DNA of 64,000 bases, taken from contig WYEQ01000018.1 of the NCBI GenBank assembly GCA_009904015.1, forward strand, positions 1 through 64,000. The letters are read 5' to 3'. This document shows positions 7,849-14,768 of this stretch, piece after piece. Within the stretch, counting starts at the first letter, position 1; each line of letters starts with the position of its first letter. The notes beneath the pieces were generated by a model that did not search any database, was not told the DNA's origin, and saw only the letters and a program-made list of their open reading frames with translations. This DNA is from Desulfurococcales archaeon (GTDB taxonomy: Archaea; Thermoproteota; Thermoprotei_A; Sulfolobales; Fervidicoccaceae). The position numbers and the translations under genes are program-made.

Positions 7849-8554
7849 ACGAAGAAAGGAGGGGCCTCTTCATTTATCTCTCATAGACCCTGATAAGACA
7901 AACGGCGAGAAAGCTGAGAAAATAGGTGATATGCTGGCATCAGTTGGAACAGACGCGTTTCTGGTAGGGGGCAGCACAGGCGTATGTCCATTTGAAACGG
8001 AGCAGGTGGTGAGGTCCCTAAAGAAAACTGGATTGCCAGTCATAATTTTCCCTGGCGGCCTCAGCAATATTGTTCCGAGCGCTGATGCTATATTGTACAT
8101 GAGCTTACTGAACAGCGATGACCCGTATTTTATAATAGGTGCACATATCCAAGGGTGTCTGCTCATAAAAAAGTATAACATTGAAACCATACCGACAGCT
8201 TACATCATTGTAGGGCATGGCGGCGCAGCTGGTCACGTGGGTAAGGCGAGGCCAGTCCCGTACGAAAACCCTGAGCTCGCAGCGCTATACGTCCTCGCGG
8301 GGAGCATGCTGGGCATGCGGTTTGCTTATCTAGAGGCTGGTTCAGGCGCGCCATACCCGGTGCCTCCCCAGGCCGTCGTGTTGTCGAAAAAGCTTTCCCC
8401 AGAAACATTTGTTATTGTCGGTGGAGGAATAAGAGACCCTAAGACTGCTTACGAGTTGGTCAAGGCAGGAGCAGACGCTATAGTGACAGGCACAATAATA
8501 GAAAAAGACCCAGAAGCACTAAGGGAGATAATAAAAACGCTCAGTAAAACCTAG
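7814..8554 (+). CDS. Geranylgeranylglyceryl phosphate synthase
   Basis: This TIM-barrel prenyltransferase joins sn-glycerol-1-phosphate to geranylgeranyl diphosphate and makes the first ether bond of archaeal lipids. The 246 residues show HLSLIDPDK near the N-terminus, VGGSTGV, PGGLSNI, AYLEAGSGAP, GGGIRDP and ADAIVTGT, the phosphate- and substrate-binding loops of the family. I chose ATG 7814 because homologues begin with MNQGKVEKYLLERR-like sequence. Upstream in-frame starts (7715, 7784) would run through the Elf1 gene. It is in one operon with elf1. Confidence 0.95.
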   Translation: MNQGKVEKYLLERRKEGPLHLSLIDPDKTNGEKAEKIGDMLASVGTDAFLVGGSTGVCPFETEQVVRSLKKTGLPVIIFPGGLSNIVPSADAILYMSLLNSDDPYFIIGAHIQGCLLIKKYNIETIPTAYIIVGHGGAAGHVGKARPVPYENPELAALYVLAGSMLGMRFAYLEAGSGAPYPVPPQAVVLSKKLSPETFVIVGGGIRDPKTAYELVKAGADAIVTGTIIEKDPEALREIIKTLSKT

Positions 8555-8807
8555 GCTCACCGATATCTCAAAAAACAAAGGCTACTCATCAAGTGGCTTA
8601 ATTGCCCCTCTATATCATCCCATATAGTATAGTAGTCTCAGCTCCAAGCGCTAAAGGGAACAATTGCGATTTTATGTTGCTATCCCACTCAGTAGCTGTA
8701 CAAAAACGAATAAGCTTTTTCATTCATGCCTTATGAGAGCAAGGTTTTAATAATAAAAGCTTGTTCGTGAATAGTTGTTTCGAGAAGCGGATGGAATAGC
8801 GAGTAAG

Positions 8808-9056
8808 TCAACAACCATATTTCTTACAGAATGAGCTTTCAGCGTTAATCCCAACAAGGTTGGCTATTGAGAGAGTCCACGCTATTACGTCGGCTATTTC
8901 TTCTTCTATTGCCTCTCTATTTTGACTAAGCAAAGCCTCCGCGAGCTCACCGATTTCCTCGACGAGCCACGTAAATGTAGCGTATAGCCCTCTTTTTGAA
9001 TCCTTTTCGTAGTAGAGCGTTTTCATTTTATCTTGAAGATAAGTTAAATCAACCAT
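8808..9056 (-). CDS. MazG-like nucleotide pyrophosphohydrolase
   Basis: An 82-residue all-alpha protein with the MazG metal-binding pattern EEIGELAEAL (about 32-41) and EEEIADVIAW (about 52-61), i.e. ExxE and ExxD. Such enzymes hydrolyse NTPs or non-canonical nucleotides to monophosphate and pyrophosphate; many crenarchaea have this short single-domain type. It is alone on the minus strand. The 253-base gap before it (8555-8807) contains no convincing gene. Confidence 0.88.
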   Translation of the reverse strand: MVDLTYLQDKMKTLYYEKDSKRGLYATFTWLVEEIGELAEALLSQNREAIEEEIADVIAWTLSIANLVGINAESSFCKKYGC

Positions 9057-9132
9057 ACCTGTTTCCTCGAGTAACTACTGATAATAATTAATACCTGCTC
9101 ACAATGAATAAATATTGTTTGGGCTAGTTGCC

Positions 9133-9423
9133 ATGAAGAACCTTAGAATACTCGCCGAAGAGGTGGCCAAAATTTATAATGAAAAGAGAGCTCCTGAGGC
9201 GAATCTTGAGATAATAAACGTGGATGAAACGAGCTCTTCAGTCATAGTGAGGATTACGGGGTCTTTCTGCAGAACGTGCGGTGTTGATGACTGGATTGTG
9301 GATTACCTATACGAGTTAAAGGAAAAGGGAATTGATGCAAAGCTGGAGGATTATTACATAGATTACGAGAAAGAAGAGGCAATAGCAAAGTTCGTTGTAC
9401 TTGGGACCAAAGAGAATGATTAA
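9133..9423 (+). CDS. Conserved small protein with CxxC, function unknown
   Basis: About 96 residues with an amphipathic N-terminal helix (KNLRILAEEVAKIYNEK), two beta strands (IINVDE, SVIVRITG), FCRTCGVDDW with a CxxC pair, and a Glu/Asp/Tyr-rich C-terminal half (LEDYYIDYEKEEAIAKF). I do not recognise the family. ATG at 9133 is preferred; an in-frame TTG at 9115 would add six residues, and neither has a clear Shine-Dalgarno. It is divergent from the MazG-like gene and convergent with the flavoprotein gene. Confidence 0.65.
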   Translation: MKNLRILAEEVAKIYNEKRAPEANLEIINVDETSSSVIVRITGSFCRTCGVDDWIVDYLYELKEKGIDAKLEDYYIDYEKEEAIAKFVVLGTKEND

Positions 9424-9447
9424 CGCCAAGCTTAATGGTTGCTCTTG

Positions 9448-10185
9448 CTACCTGTAGTTGTTTGGGTTCTCGGACAACATTTTGTTGATAAACATTTGTC
9501 TTCTCTTTTCAGCGTCAATTTCATTTTCTTTGGCTTTCTTCAAAGCGTACTCGATGCTTTTCTTTCCTACCTCATCGTACAGTGATGGGTCATACCATTT
9601 CTCCTCTACTTTCAGCATCTTTGCTGCCTGAACTATTATTTTACCTATGTTGAGCGCATCCATGACCGGCTCTTTGTGGCTAAGCACATCATCGGTACCG
9701 TGGTAATAGGCCAGAGCCCATGGAGGAATATGGTATCCATAGCTGTTGAACACTGACATTAGATATGATATTGTCTCAATAGCTCCAGCTTCAGCTGCTA
9801 GAGCTATGAAGGCAGCTAGTTTTCCTTCGAGCCAGGACCTCCCATCTATAAATATCATGTTTTCAAAAACAGTTAGCTTGTCGATTAGGTTCTTCAGATG
9901 CCCCGGTACGCCGTACCAGTAAACAGGCGTAGAAATTATGACAGCATCGCTATCCCTGAACTTCTTCAGTACCTCCCACGCTTCATCTCCCTTAATGCAT
10001 GGCGGTCTGCAGGCCAGCTGTTCATCGGCCAGGCAAGCCTGGCATGGCTCTATTTTGTAATCATAAAGATGAATAATTTCTGTTTGGGCCCCGTACTTCT
10101 CGGCTGCAAATAAAGATACATAGAGAAGCTTAGCGGTGTTTCCGTATTTTCGAGGCGAAGCGTTTACTCCTAAAACCTTAATCAT
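9448..10185 (-). CDS. NADPH-dependent FMN reductase / flavodoxin-fold protein
   Basis: A flavodoxin-fold oxidoreductase of 245 residues. VLGVNASPRKYGNTAKLL at the N-terminus is the FMN-phosphate loop, and STPVYWYGVPGHLKNLIDKL is the conserved segment of the NADPH-dependent FMN reductase/iron-sulfur flavoprotein family. The insert CQACLADEQLACRPPC carries four Cys in the position where iron-sulfur flavoproteins bind a cluster, but the spacing is not the canonical compact motif. A single gene, probably in redox or quinone metabolism; the substrate is unknown. Confidence 0.88.
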   Translation of the reverse strand: MIKVLGVNASPRKYGNTAKLLYVSLFAAEKYGAQTEIIHLYDYKIEPCQACLADEQLACRPPCIKGDEAWEVLKKFRDSDAVIISTPVYWYGVPGHLKNLIDKLTVFENMIFIDGRSWLEGKLAAFIALAAEAGAIETISYLMSVFNSYGYHIPPWALAYYHGTDDVLSHKEPVMDALNIGKIIVQAAKMLKVEEKWYDPSLYDEVGKKSIEYALKKAKENEIDAEKRRQMFINKMLSENPNNYR

Positions 10186-10282
10186 GCTTTATCAACCAGT
10201 TGTTATACTATTAGATAACAGTTTAAAAAACTACCAGATATTTGCGATGTAGAAAAACGCATGAATAGAAAGGTCAGAATGT

Positions 10283-10293
10283 ATTTATATAAA
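10283..10293 (+). promoter_or_regulatory. TATA box for the gene at 10313
   Basis: TTTATATAAAA is centred about 25 bases before TTG 10313. That spacing would place transcription start at or next to the start codon, so the message is probably leaderless, and this supports the TTG as the start. Confidence 0.6.
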
Positions 10294-10312
10294 AGAGCTA
10301 GCAAAAAATATA

Positions 10313-10795
10313 TTGATAAACGAGCTTCTAGCGAGGATGCATAGCTTGTCTAAGCAACCAAGCAGAGAAGACATTCGTAGATTTCTGCTAGACAAGATTA
10401 GCTCGCTGAAGAAGGAAATCGAGCTCTACGAGTTCTTATTGAAAATACTGGAGCAAGGCTTACCCGGCGAGGAGAGCCAAGCGAAGCAAAAGGATATTCT
10501 TGAGGTAAGAGTCGATAACAAAACGATTGGGCTAATCACGAAGCACACTGGTGGTCTAAACTTGAAGTTAACTGTCGATATGCCCGAGAAGCTTTTCGAG
10601 CCTGACAGCCTATCGCGCAGGTTGAAGATGCTGGGTGACACAATAAAGCTAAGCGTGAGCTCCGATGAAAAAGGATTTATTAGAGAAGTAAATGTGACCG
10701 GAATAGCTTCATCAATAATACTAGATGGAGCACTTGAAATCCTGAGGCAATACGTAATTGATAGGTACCTTCTCATAACAAGCCCTAAGAAATAG
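10313..10795 (+). CDS. Conserved hypothetical protein, coiled N-terminus
   Basis: 160 residues of a family I do not recognise. Residues 15-50 are strongly helical (DIRRFLLDKISSLKKEIELYEFLLKILE), likely a coiled coil. After a polar linker, residues 65-135 look like a beta-rich domain (ILEVRVDNKTIGLI, LNLKLTVDM, IKLSVSSDEKGFIREVNVTG), ending in a helix. TTG at 10313 fits a leaderless start below a TATA box; ATG at 10337 is an alternative. The next feature is the ABCE1 leader. Confidence 0.7.
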   Translation: MINELLARMHSLSKQPSREDIRRFLLDKISSLKKEIELYEFLLKILEQGLPGEESQAKQKDILEVRVDNKTIGLITKHTGGLNLKLTVDMPEKLFEPDSLSRRLKMLGDTIKLSVSSDEKGFIREVNVTGIASSIILDGALEILRQYVIDRYLLITSPKK

Positions 10796-10885
10796 GATGT
10801 AGCCTTTATAATTTGTAATTCATCAGAGACAATCTTCGGTCCCTGTAGTATCTTAATAAACGTTGTTTTGCTATTTTTAACTCGA

Positions 10886-10943
10886 GTGATGATTGGTGAC
10901 GGCACAGAGCTTCGTTGCAATGAAGAAAAACAACAATATCTGA
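10886..10943 (+). ncRNA. Candidate C/D-box sRNA in the ABCE1 leader
   Basis: In order on the plus strand: box C GTGATGA (10886-10892), a 12-base guide, a D'-like CAGA (10905-10908), an 11-base spacer, box C' ATGAAGA (10920-10926), a 13-base A/T-rich guide, and box D CTGA (10940-10943). Order and spacing match archaeal dual-guide 2'-O-methylation sRNAs, but D' is degenerate. A TATA-like CTTAATAAA (10851-10859) lies upstream. Box D ends 12 bases before the abce1 ATG, so the RNA could be cut from, or act within, the leader. Confidence 0.5.
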
Positions 10944-10955
10944 CGGTGATTACTT

Positions 10956-12770
10956 ATGCGCATAGCGGTTGTAGATTATGATTTATGCAAGCCCAACAAA
11001 TGCTTGCTGGAATGTATTAGATTCTGTCCTGTCAACAGAAGCAGAAGAGAGGCAAAGGCGATTGAGATACCAGAGGGGAGGAAAAAGCCGGTTATTTACG
11101 AGGAGACGTGCATTGGCTGTGGTATATGCGTAAAGAAATGCCCTTTCCAAGCAATATCCATTGAGAATCTTCCAGATGAGCTTGGAAAAATAGCAACTCA
11201 TAGATACGACGTTAATTCCTTTAAGCTTTTTGGTCTCCCAACAGTTAAGCCTGGCCAGGTCACAGGGATAATAGGTAAAAATGGCACTGGGAAGACTACA
11301 AGCCTCAAGATTTTAGCTGGGGAAATTAAGCCTAATTTCGGTGAGCCAGGCAAAGAGTTTAACCCGGAAGAGGTTATACAAAAATTCAAGGGGACCGAGC
11401 TACAAAACTACTTTGAGAAGCTATACTTCTCTAATCTTAAGGTCGCACACAAGATTCAACACGTTGACCTCGTTCCTAAGTTTGTGAAGGGGTTTGTCAG
11501 GGATTTGCTAAAGAAAGCGGATGAGAGAGGAATAGCTATTGAGCTCGCCAAGGAGCTCGGTCTCGGAGGCGTACTGGATAGGGATATTAGTAGCTTAAGC
11601 GGTGGTGAGCTACAGAAAATGCTTATTGTATCTGCATTAGCGAAAAACGCTGATGTATACATATTTGATGAGCCTGCTAGCTACCTAGATGTGAGAGAGA
11701 GGATAAGAATAGCACACCTAATCAGGGATATGCTTCCTCCCAACTCGTATGGACTGGTCGTTGAACATGACCTAGCTGTGCTTGACTATTTATCTGACAA
11801 TGTCCACGTAATCTACGGTGAGCCAGGGGTCTACGGAATTGTCTCTAAGCCATACGGTGTGAGAGTGGGGATAAACAACTTCTTGGACGGGTATCTCCCA
11901 GCAGAAAACATGAGAATTAGGAAAGAGCCAATTAAATTCATGGTTACTCCTCCACAATTGGAGCAGAGCCAGGCAACAGAAGTCTTCATGGAGTGGGGGG
12001 ACTTCGAGGTTAGGCTAGATGGATTTAGGCTAACGGTTAACCAAGGAAAAGTATACGTGGGCGAGGTAGTGGGTATACTGGGGCCTAATGGAATAGGAAA
12101 AACAACTTTTGTCAAGACACTAGCAGGCGAGATAGAAGGAGGAAAAGTTTTAGGCAATAAACCACAGTTATCAAGCACATTAGTGATAAGCTATAAGCCA
12201 CAGTATATAAGAACAGAGAGCTACCCCGAAACGGTTCAGGAAACACTGCTTAAAGCTGATCCCGAAGCACTGACTCCTGGCTCCTTTGCTTTCGAGGAGG
12301 TCGTCAGGCCGCTAGGGCTATTCAAGCTTAGAGAAAGAAGAACAAGTAGCCTGAGCGGTGGAGAGCTACAAAAAGTAGCTGTTGCTTACTGTTTGCTTAG
12401 AAAGGCGGATGTTTACCTTCTTGACGAGCCCAGCGCATACCTTGATGTCGAGGAGAGGCTTGCTGTTGCCAGGGTTATAAGAAGAATTATTGAGACAAGA
12501 AAAGTTACGGCCTTCGTTGTTGACCACGACGTATCACTTATTGATTATGTTGTTAAAAGAGTAATGGTCTTCGATGGGGAGCCCGGCATTTACGGGGTAG
12601 CAAGCGGGCCCTTCGACTTACGCGATGGAATGAACAGGTTCTTATCAAGCATCCAGGTAACTTTTAGGAGAGACGTTCACTCCGGAAGGCCAAGAATAAA
12701 CAAGCCTGGAAGCTATTTCGATAGGGAGCAGAAGCGCATCGGAGAATACTACTACTACGTTGCTCAGTAG
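10956..12770 (+). CDS. abce1: ABCE1 ribosome-recycling ATPase
   Basis: A twin-ATPase that splits 70S ribosomes after termination with aRF1/Pelota. The N-terminal 80 residues hold two 4Fe-4S motifs (CLLECIRFCP; CIGCGICVKKCPF). NBD1 has Walker A GKNGTGKTT near 106 and signature LSGGELQKM; NBD2 has GPNGIGKTT near 376 and a second LSGGELQKV. Both Walker B sites end in DEP, and hinge regions are intact. Length 604 is usual. ATG 10956 follows GGTGAT at 10945-10950. A C/D-like RNA occupies the leader. Confidence 0.98.
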   Translation: MRIAVVDYDLCKPNKCLLECIRFCPVNRSRREAKAIEIPEGRKKPVIYEETCIGCGICVKKCPFQAISIENLPDELGKIATHRYDVNSFKLFGLPTVKPGQVTGIIGKNGTGKTTSLKILAGEIKPNFGEPGKEFNPEEVIQKFKGTELQNYFEKLYFSNLKVAHKIQHVDLVPKFVKGFVRDLLKKADERGIAIELAKELGLGGVLDRDISSLSGGELQKMLIVSALAKNADVYIFDEPASYLDVRERIRIAHLIRDMLPPNSYGLVVEHDLAVLDYLSDNVHVIYGEPGVYGIVSKPYGVRVGINNFLDGYLPAENMRIRKEPIKFMVTPPQLEQSQATEVFMEWGDFEVRLDGFRLTVNQGKVYVGEVVGILGPNGIGKTTFVKTLAGEIEGGKVLGNKPQLSSTLVISYKPQYIRTESYPETVQETLLKADPEALTPGSFAFEEVVRPLGLFKLRERRTSSLSGGELQKVAVAYCLLRKADVYLLDEPSAYLDVEERLAVARVIRRIIETRKVTAFVVDHDVSLIDYVVKRVMVFDGEPGIYGVASGPFDLRDGMNRFLSSIQVTFRRDVHSGRPRINKPGSYFDREQKRIGEYYYYVAQ

Positions 12771-12860
12771 CAGATTTTTTGCATTAAAAATTCCGGTGTT
12801 ATTGGTGGCTCAAAACTAATTAATACTGGTTAAACAATTATGGAGGACTGGTGATAGGTT

Positions 12861-13094
12861 TTGTCCAAGAGGAGGAAGTATCTTTACGTTAAGCTAGGCA
12901 AGAACAGGTTTCTTAGGCTAAGAGTATTTCTTAGGGGAACGGAGGAACCTAACGTTACTCCTAGCATGGAGCTAGGCAAAGATTTGCTTGTAATCAAGAA
13001 GATTGTGAAGAAACCAAGCCCTGGCTACAAGGTTATTTCCCTGGACGAGTTGCCCGGGCCTCTCAAGGATGCAATATTGAAGATTTACACGTAA
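12861..13094 (+). CDS. Small basic conserved protein, function unknown
   Basis: 77 residues, rich in Lys/Arg, beginning SKRRKYLYVKLGKNRFLRLR and ending LPGPLKDAILKIYT. The alternating basic/hydrophobic pattern suggests a small nucleic-acid- or ribosome-associated protein, but I do not recognise a family. TTG at 12861 is the start because GGTGAT (12850-12855) lies five bases before it. It follows abce1 by 90 bases and converges on the radical SAM gene. Real coding is supported by the ribosome-binding site and codon regularity. Confidence 0.7.
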   Translation: MSKRRKYLYVKLGKNRFLRLRVFLRGTEEPNVTPSMELGKDLLVIKKIVKKPSPGYKVISLDELPGPLKDAILKIYT

Positions 13095-13137
13095 ATTCAA
13101 AGAACTTCCTAAGAGTAGTTTTATTCTTTTGGACAAG

Positions 13138-14178
13138 TTACGTGGGAACAGCTATCAAGATTCCGTCCTTATCCCTAATAATTCTTGCAAGAATAATGTC
13201 TCCTTCCTCGATAACTTCCTTTTTGCTCAGCAAAGTCAATGTCCATTTATAGTCTTTCGTTACGCCGAGGAACTCGTGTTGGTAAGGGCCCTCCCCAACA
13301 GCTATTACCCAAGTCTCATCCCCCCTCCTCAAGGGTGGTTTAAACTGCCTTGATTTCCTTAGGCCATAGTCACTCATACTGAGTACAAGTTTAACTCCAT
13401 ACTTATCCTCAAGCCTCCTAAGAAACCTTTCCCACTCCTCCCACGAAGGCTCAGTAACGTTCTGTATTTTTCTTCCATGAGGATGAACAACATACTTTTG
13501 TATACCTAGAGGGGGGATCCTCCTCCCAAAGCCATTTCTGATGGCCCACTCAACTATCTCCTCTAAGTCATGGTCATTAACGCCAGGTATCCATACAGGG
13601 GCGACATGCACATCTATACCGTGTTGATGGAAAGCATACTCTACTAGCTTAAGAACGTTTTCTATGTTGTATGATGGGTTGCCAGAGAGGTACGCGGCTT
13701 TCTGGGCATCAAGGGTATCTATGCTCACATTAATTCTATCTAGCCCAGCTTCAGCTAACTCGTCTATAAGCTCTCGCGTTGCACCGTGAAGCCTTGTCTC
13801 GAGGATAACCCATCTTACTTTTCTGTTTCTTTTTGTTAAGCGAATGAATTCTGGTAATAACGGGTTAGTTACAGGGTCCCCCGCAGCATCGAACAAAACG
13901 TCCACCTCATCTTCTTTGTAGCTTACTATAAGGTCTACCCACTCCGAGAACCACTCAGGGTCGCTGACCATGAACTCAGCTATCCTCCTGGATGATTGAC
14001 CAGCATCAACGCTGCAGAACCTGCATGACAAGTTGCACAGACTTGTTATCCTGGCTTGAACAATGTTTAAGCCCCTATCAATCAAGCCGAAGTACAGGTG
14101 ACCAATAAGCGGGAATGGCCTGTTCAAATAGTATGTAGAGCCTTTTCTCTCAACGCCTCTCAGAATGGTTTTTCTCAA
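13138..14178 (-). CDS. Radical SAM protein with C-terminal TRAM-like domain
   Basis: 346 residues with the CxxxCxxC cluster motif at C48/C52/C55 (SLCNLSCRFCS) that binds the 4Fe-4S cluster and S-adenosylmethionine. A glycine-containing DAAGDP segment near 97 and INVSIDT near 157 fit the radical SAM barrel. The last 75 residues (RGDETWVIAVGEG, GDIILARII) are beta-rich, like a TRAM/OB RNA-binding domain, which suggests tRNA or rRNA as substrate. It shares a four-base overlap with the methyltransferase gene upstream. Specific reaction unknown. Confidence 0.85.
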   Translation of the reverse strand: MRKTILRGVERKGSTYYLNRPFPLIGHLYFGLIDRGLNIVQARITSLCNLSCRFCSVDAGQSSRRIAEFMVSDPEWFSEWVDLIVSYKEDEVDVLFDAAGDPVTNPLLPEFIRLTKRNRKVRWVILETRLHGATRELIDELAEAGLDRINVSIDTLDAQKAAYLSGNPSYNIENVLKLVEYAFHQHGIDVHVAPVWIPGVNDHDLEEIVEWAIRNGFGRRIPPLGIQKYVVHPHGRKIQNVTEPSWEEWERFLRRLEDKYGVKLVLSMSDYGLRKSRQFKPPLRRGDETWVIAVGEGPYQHEFLGVTKDYKWTLTLLSKKEVIEEGDIILARIIRDKDGILIAVPT

Positions 14179-14672
14179 TACCTAAGCACCCACGCCGAGG
14201 GGTTGGAGATACCCATTACATATAGATAAATGCTCCTGATAACCCCTGATTCATCGATAAGCCTCTTTATCAAAAGTGGAACCCAACCCTGTATTGGGAA
14301 ATCAATGGTCAGGATTCTTGAGCCCTCACTCAGCTCTTTCCCAAACTTGCTTGACAAGAAAGATAGAATACTTCCATATAAGTAAGCATAGATAACGGTT
14401 GCTCGCGAGTAATTGCATGTGAATAAATCGCGACATTCAACCTCCACTAGCCCCTCAACTTTATTGTACTTGGCATTGGCCTCCGCTAGAGCGCATAGAT
14501 TATCATCTATCTCCACGCATATACCTCTTGCCCCGTGATACTTGGCAGCTATAACAGGTACTCTCCCATCACCACATCCTAAATCCATCACCACATCGCT
14601 CTTATCTACCTTAGCGACGCTGAGGGCAGCCTTAACCACGCTTATGGGTGATGAAATAAATGGGATGCTCAA
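14175..14672 (-). CDS. aKMT-like protein lysine methyltransferase
   Basis: A small (165-residue) SAM methyltransferase. Motif I VVMDLGCGDGRVP is at about 27-39, followed by ICVEIDDNLCALAEANAK and a short C-terminal half with TIDFPIQGWVP. Size and sequence resemble crenarchaeal aKMT, the broad-specificity enzyme that methylates surface lysines of many proteins, and the eukaryotic FAM173/DOT1-like group. It is translationally coupled to the radical SAM gene downstream. The substrate is inferred from family only. Confidence 0.8.
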   Translation of the reverse strand: MSIPFISSPISVVKAALSVAKVDKSDVVMDLGCGDGRVPVIAAKYHGARGICVEIDDNLCALAEANAKYNKVEGLVEVECRDLFTCNYSRATVIYAYLYGSILSFLSSKFGKELSEGSRILTIDFPIQGWVPLLIKRLIDESGVIRSIYLYVMGISNPSAWVLRY

Positions 14673-14768
14673 GCACTGCTCACACAGTTAGGTATTTGTA
14701 GATCAAGTTTAAATAACCCGATATTAATAACCAATATGTAAAATCACGGAAATTTGTGGGTGAAAAGT

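Noticed and set aside
8540-8600. Possible C/D RNA on the minus strand (TTGATGA ... CTGA)
   Set aside because: Box C has a pyrimidine at the first position, no good D' or C' box, and the CTGA lies in the GGGP synthase coding end.
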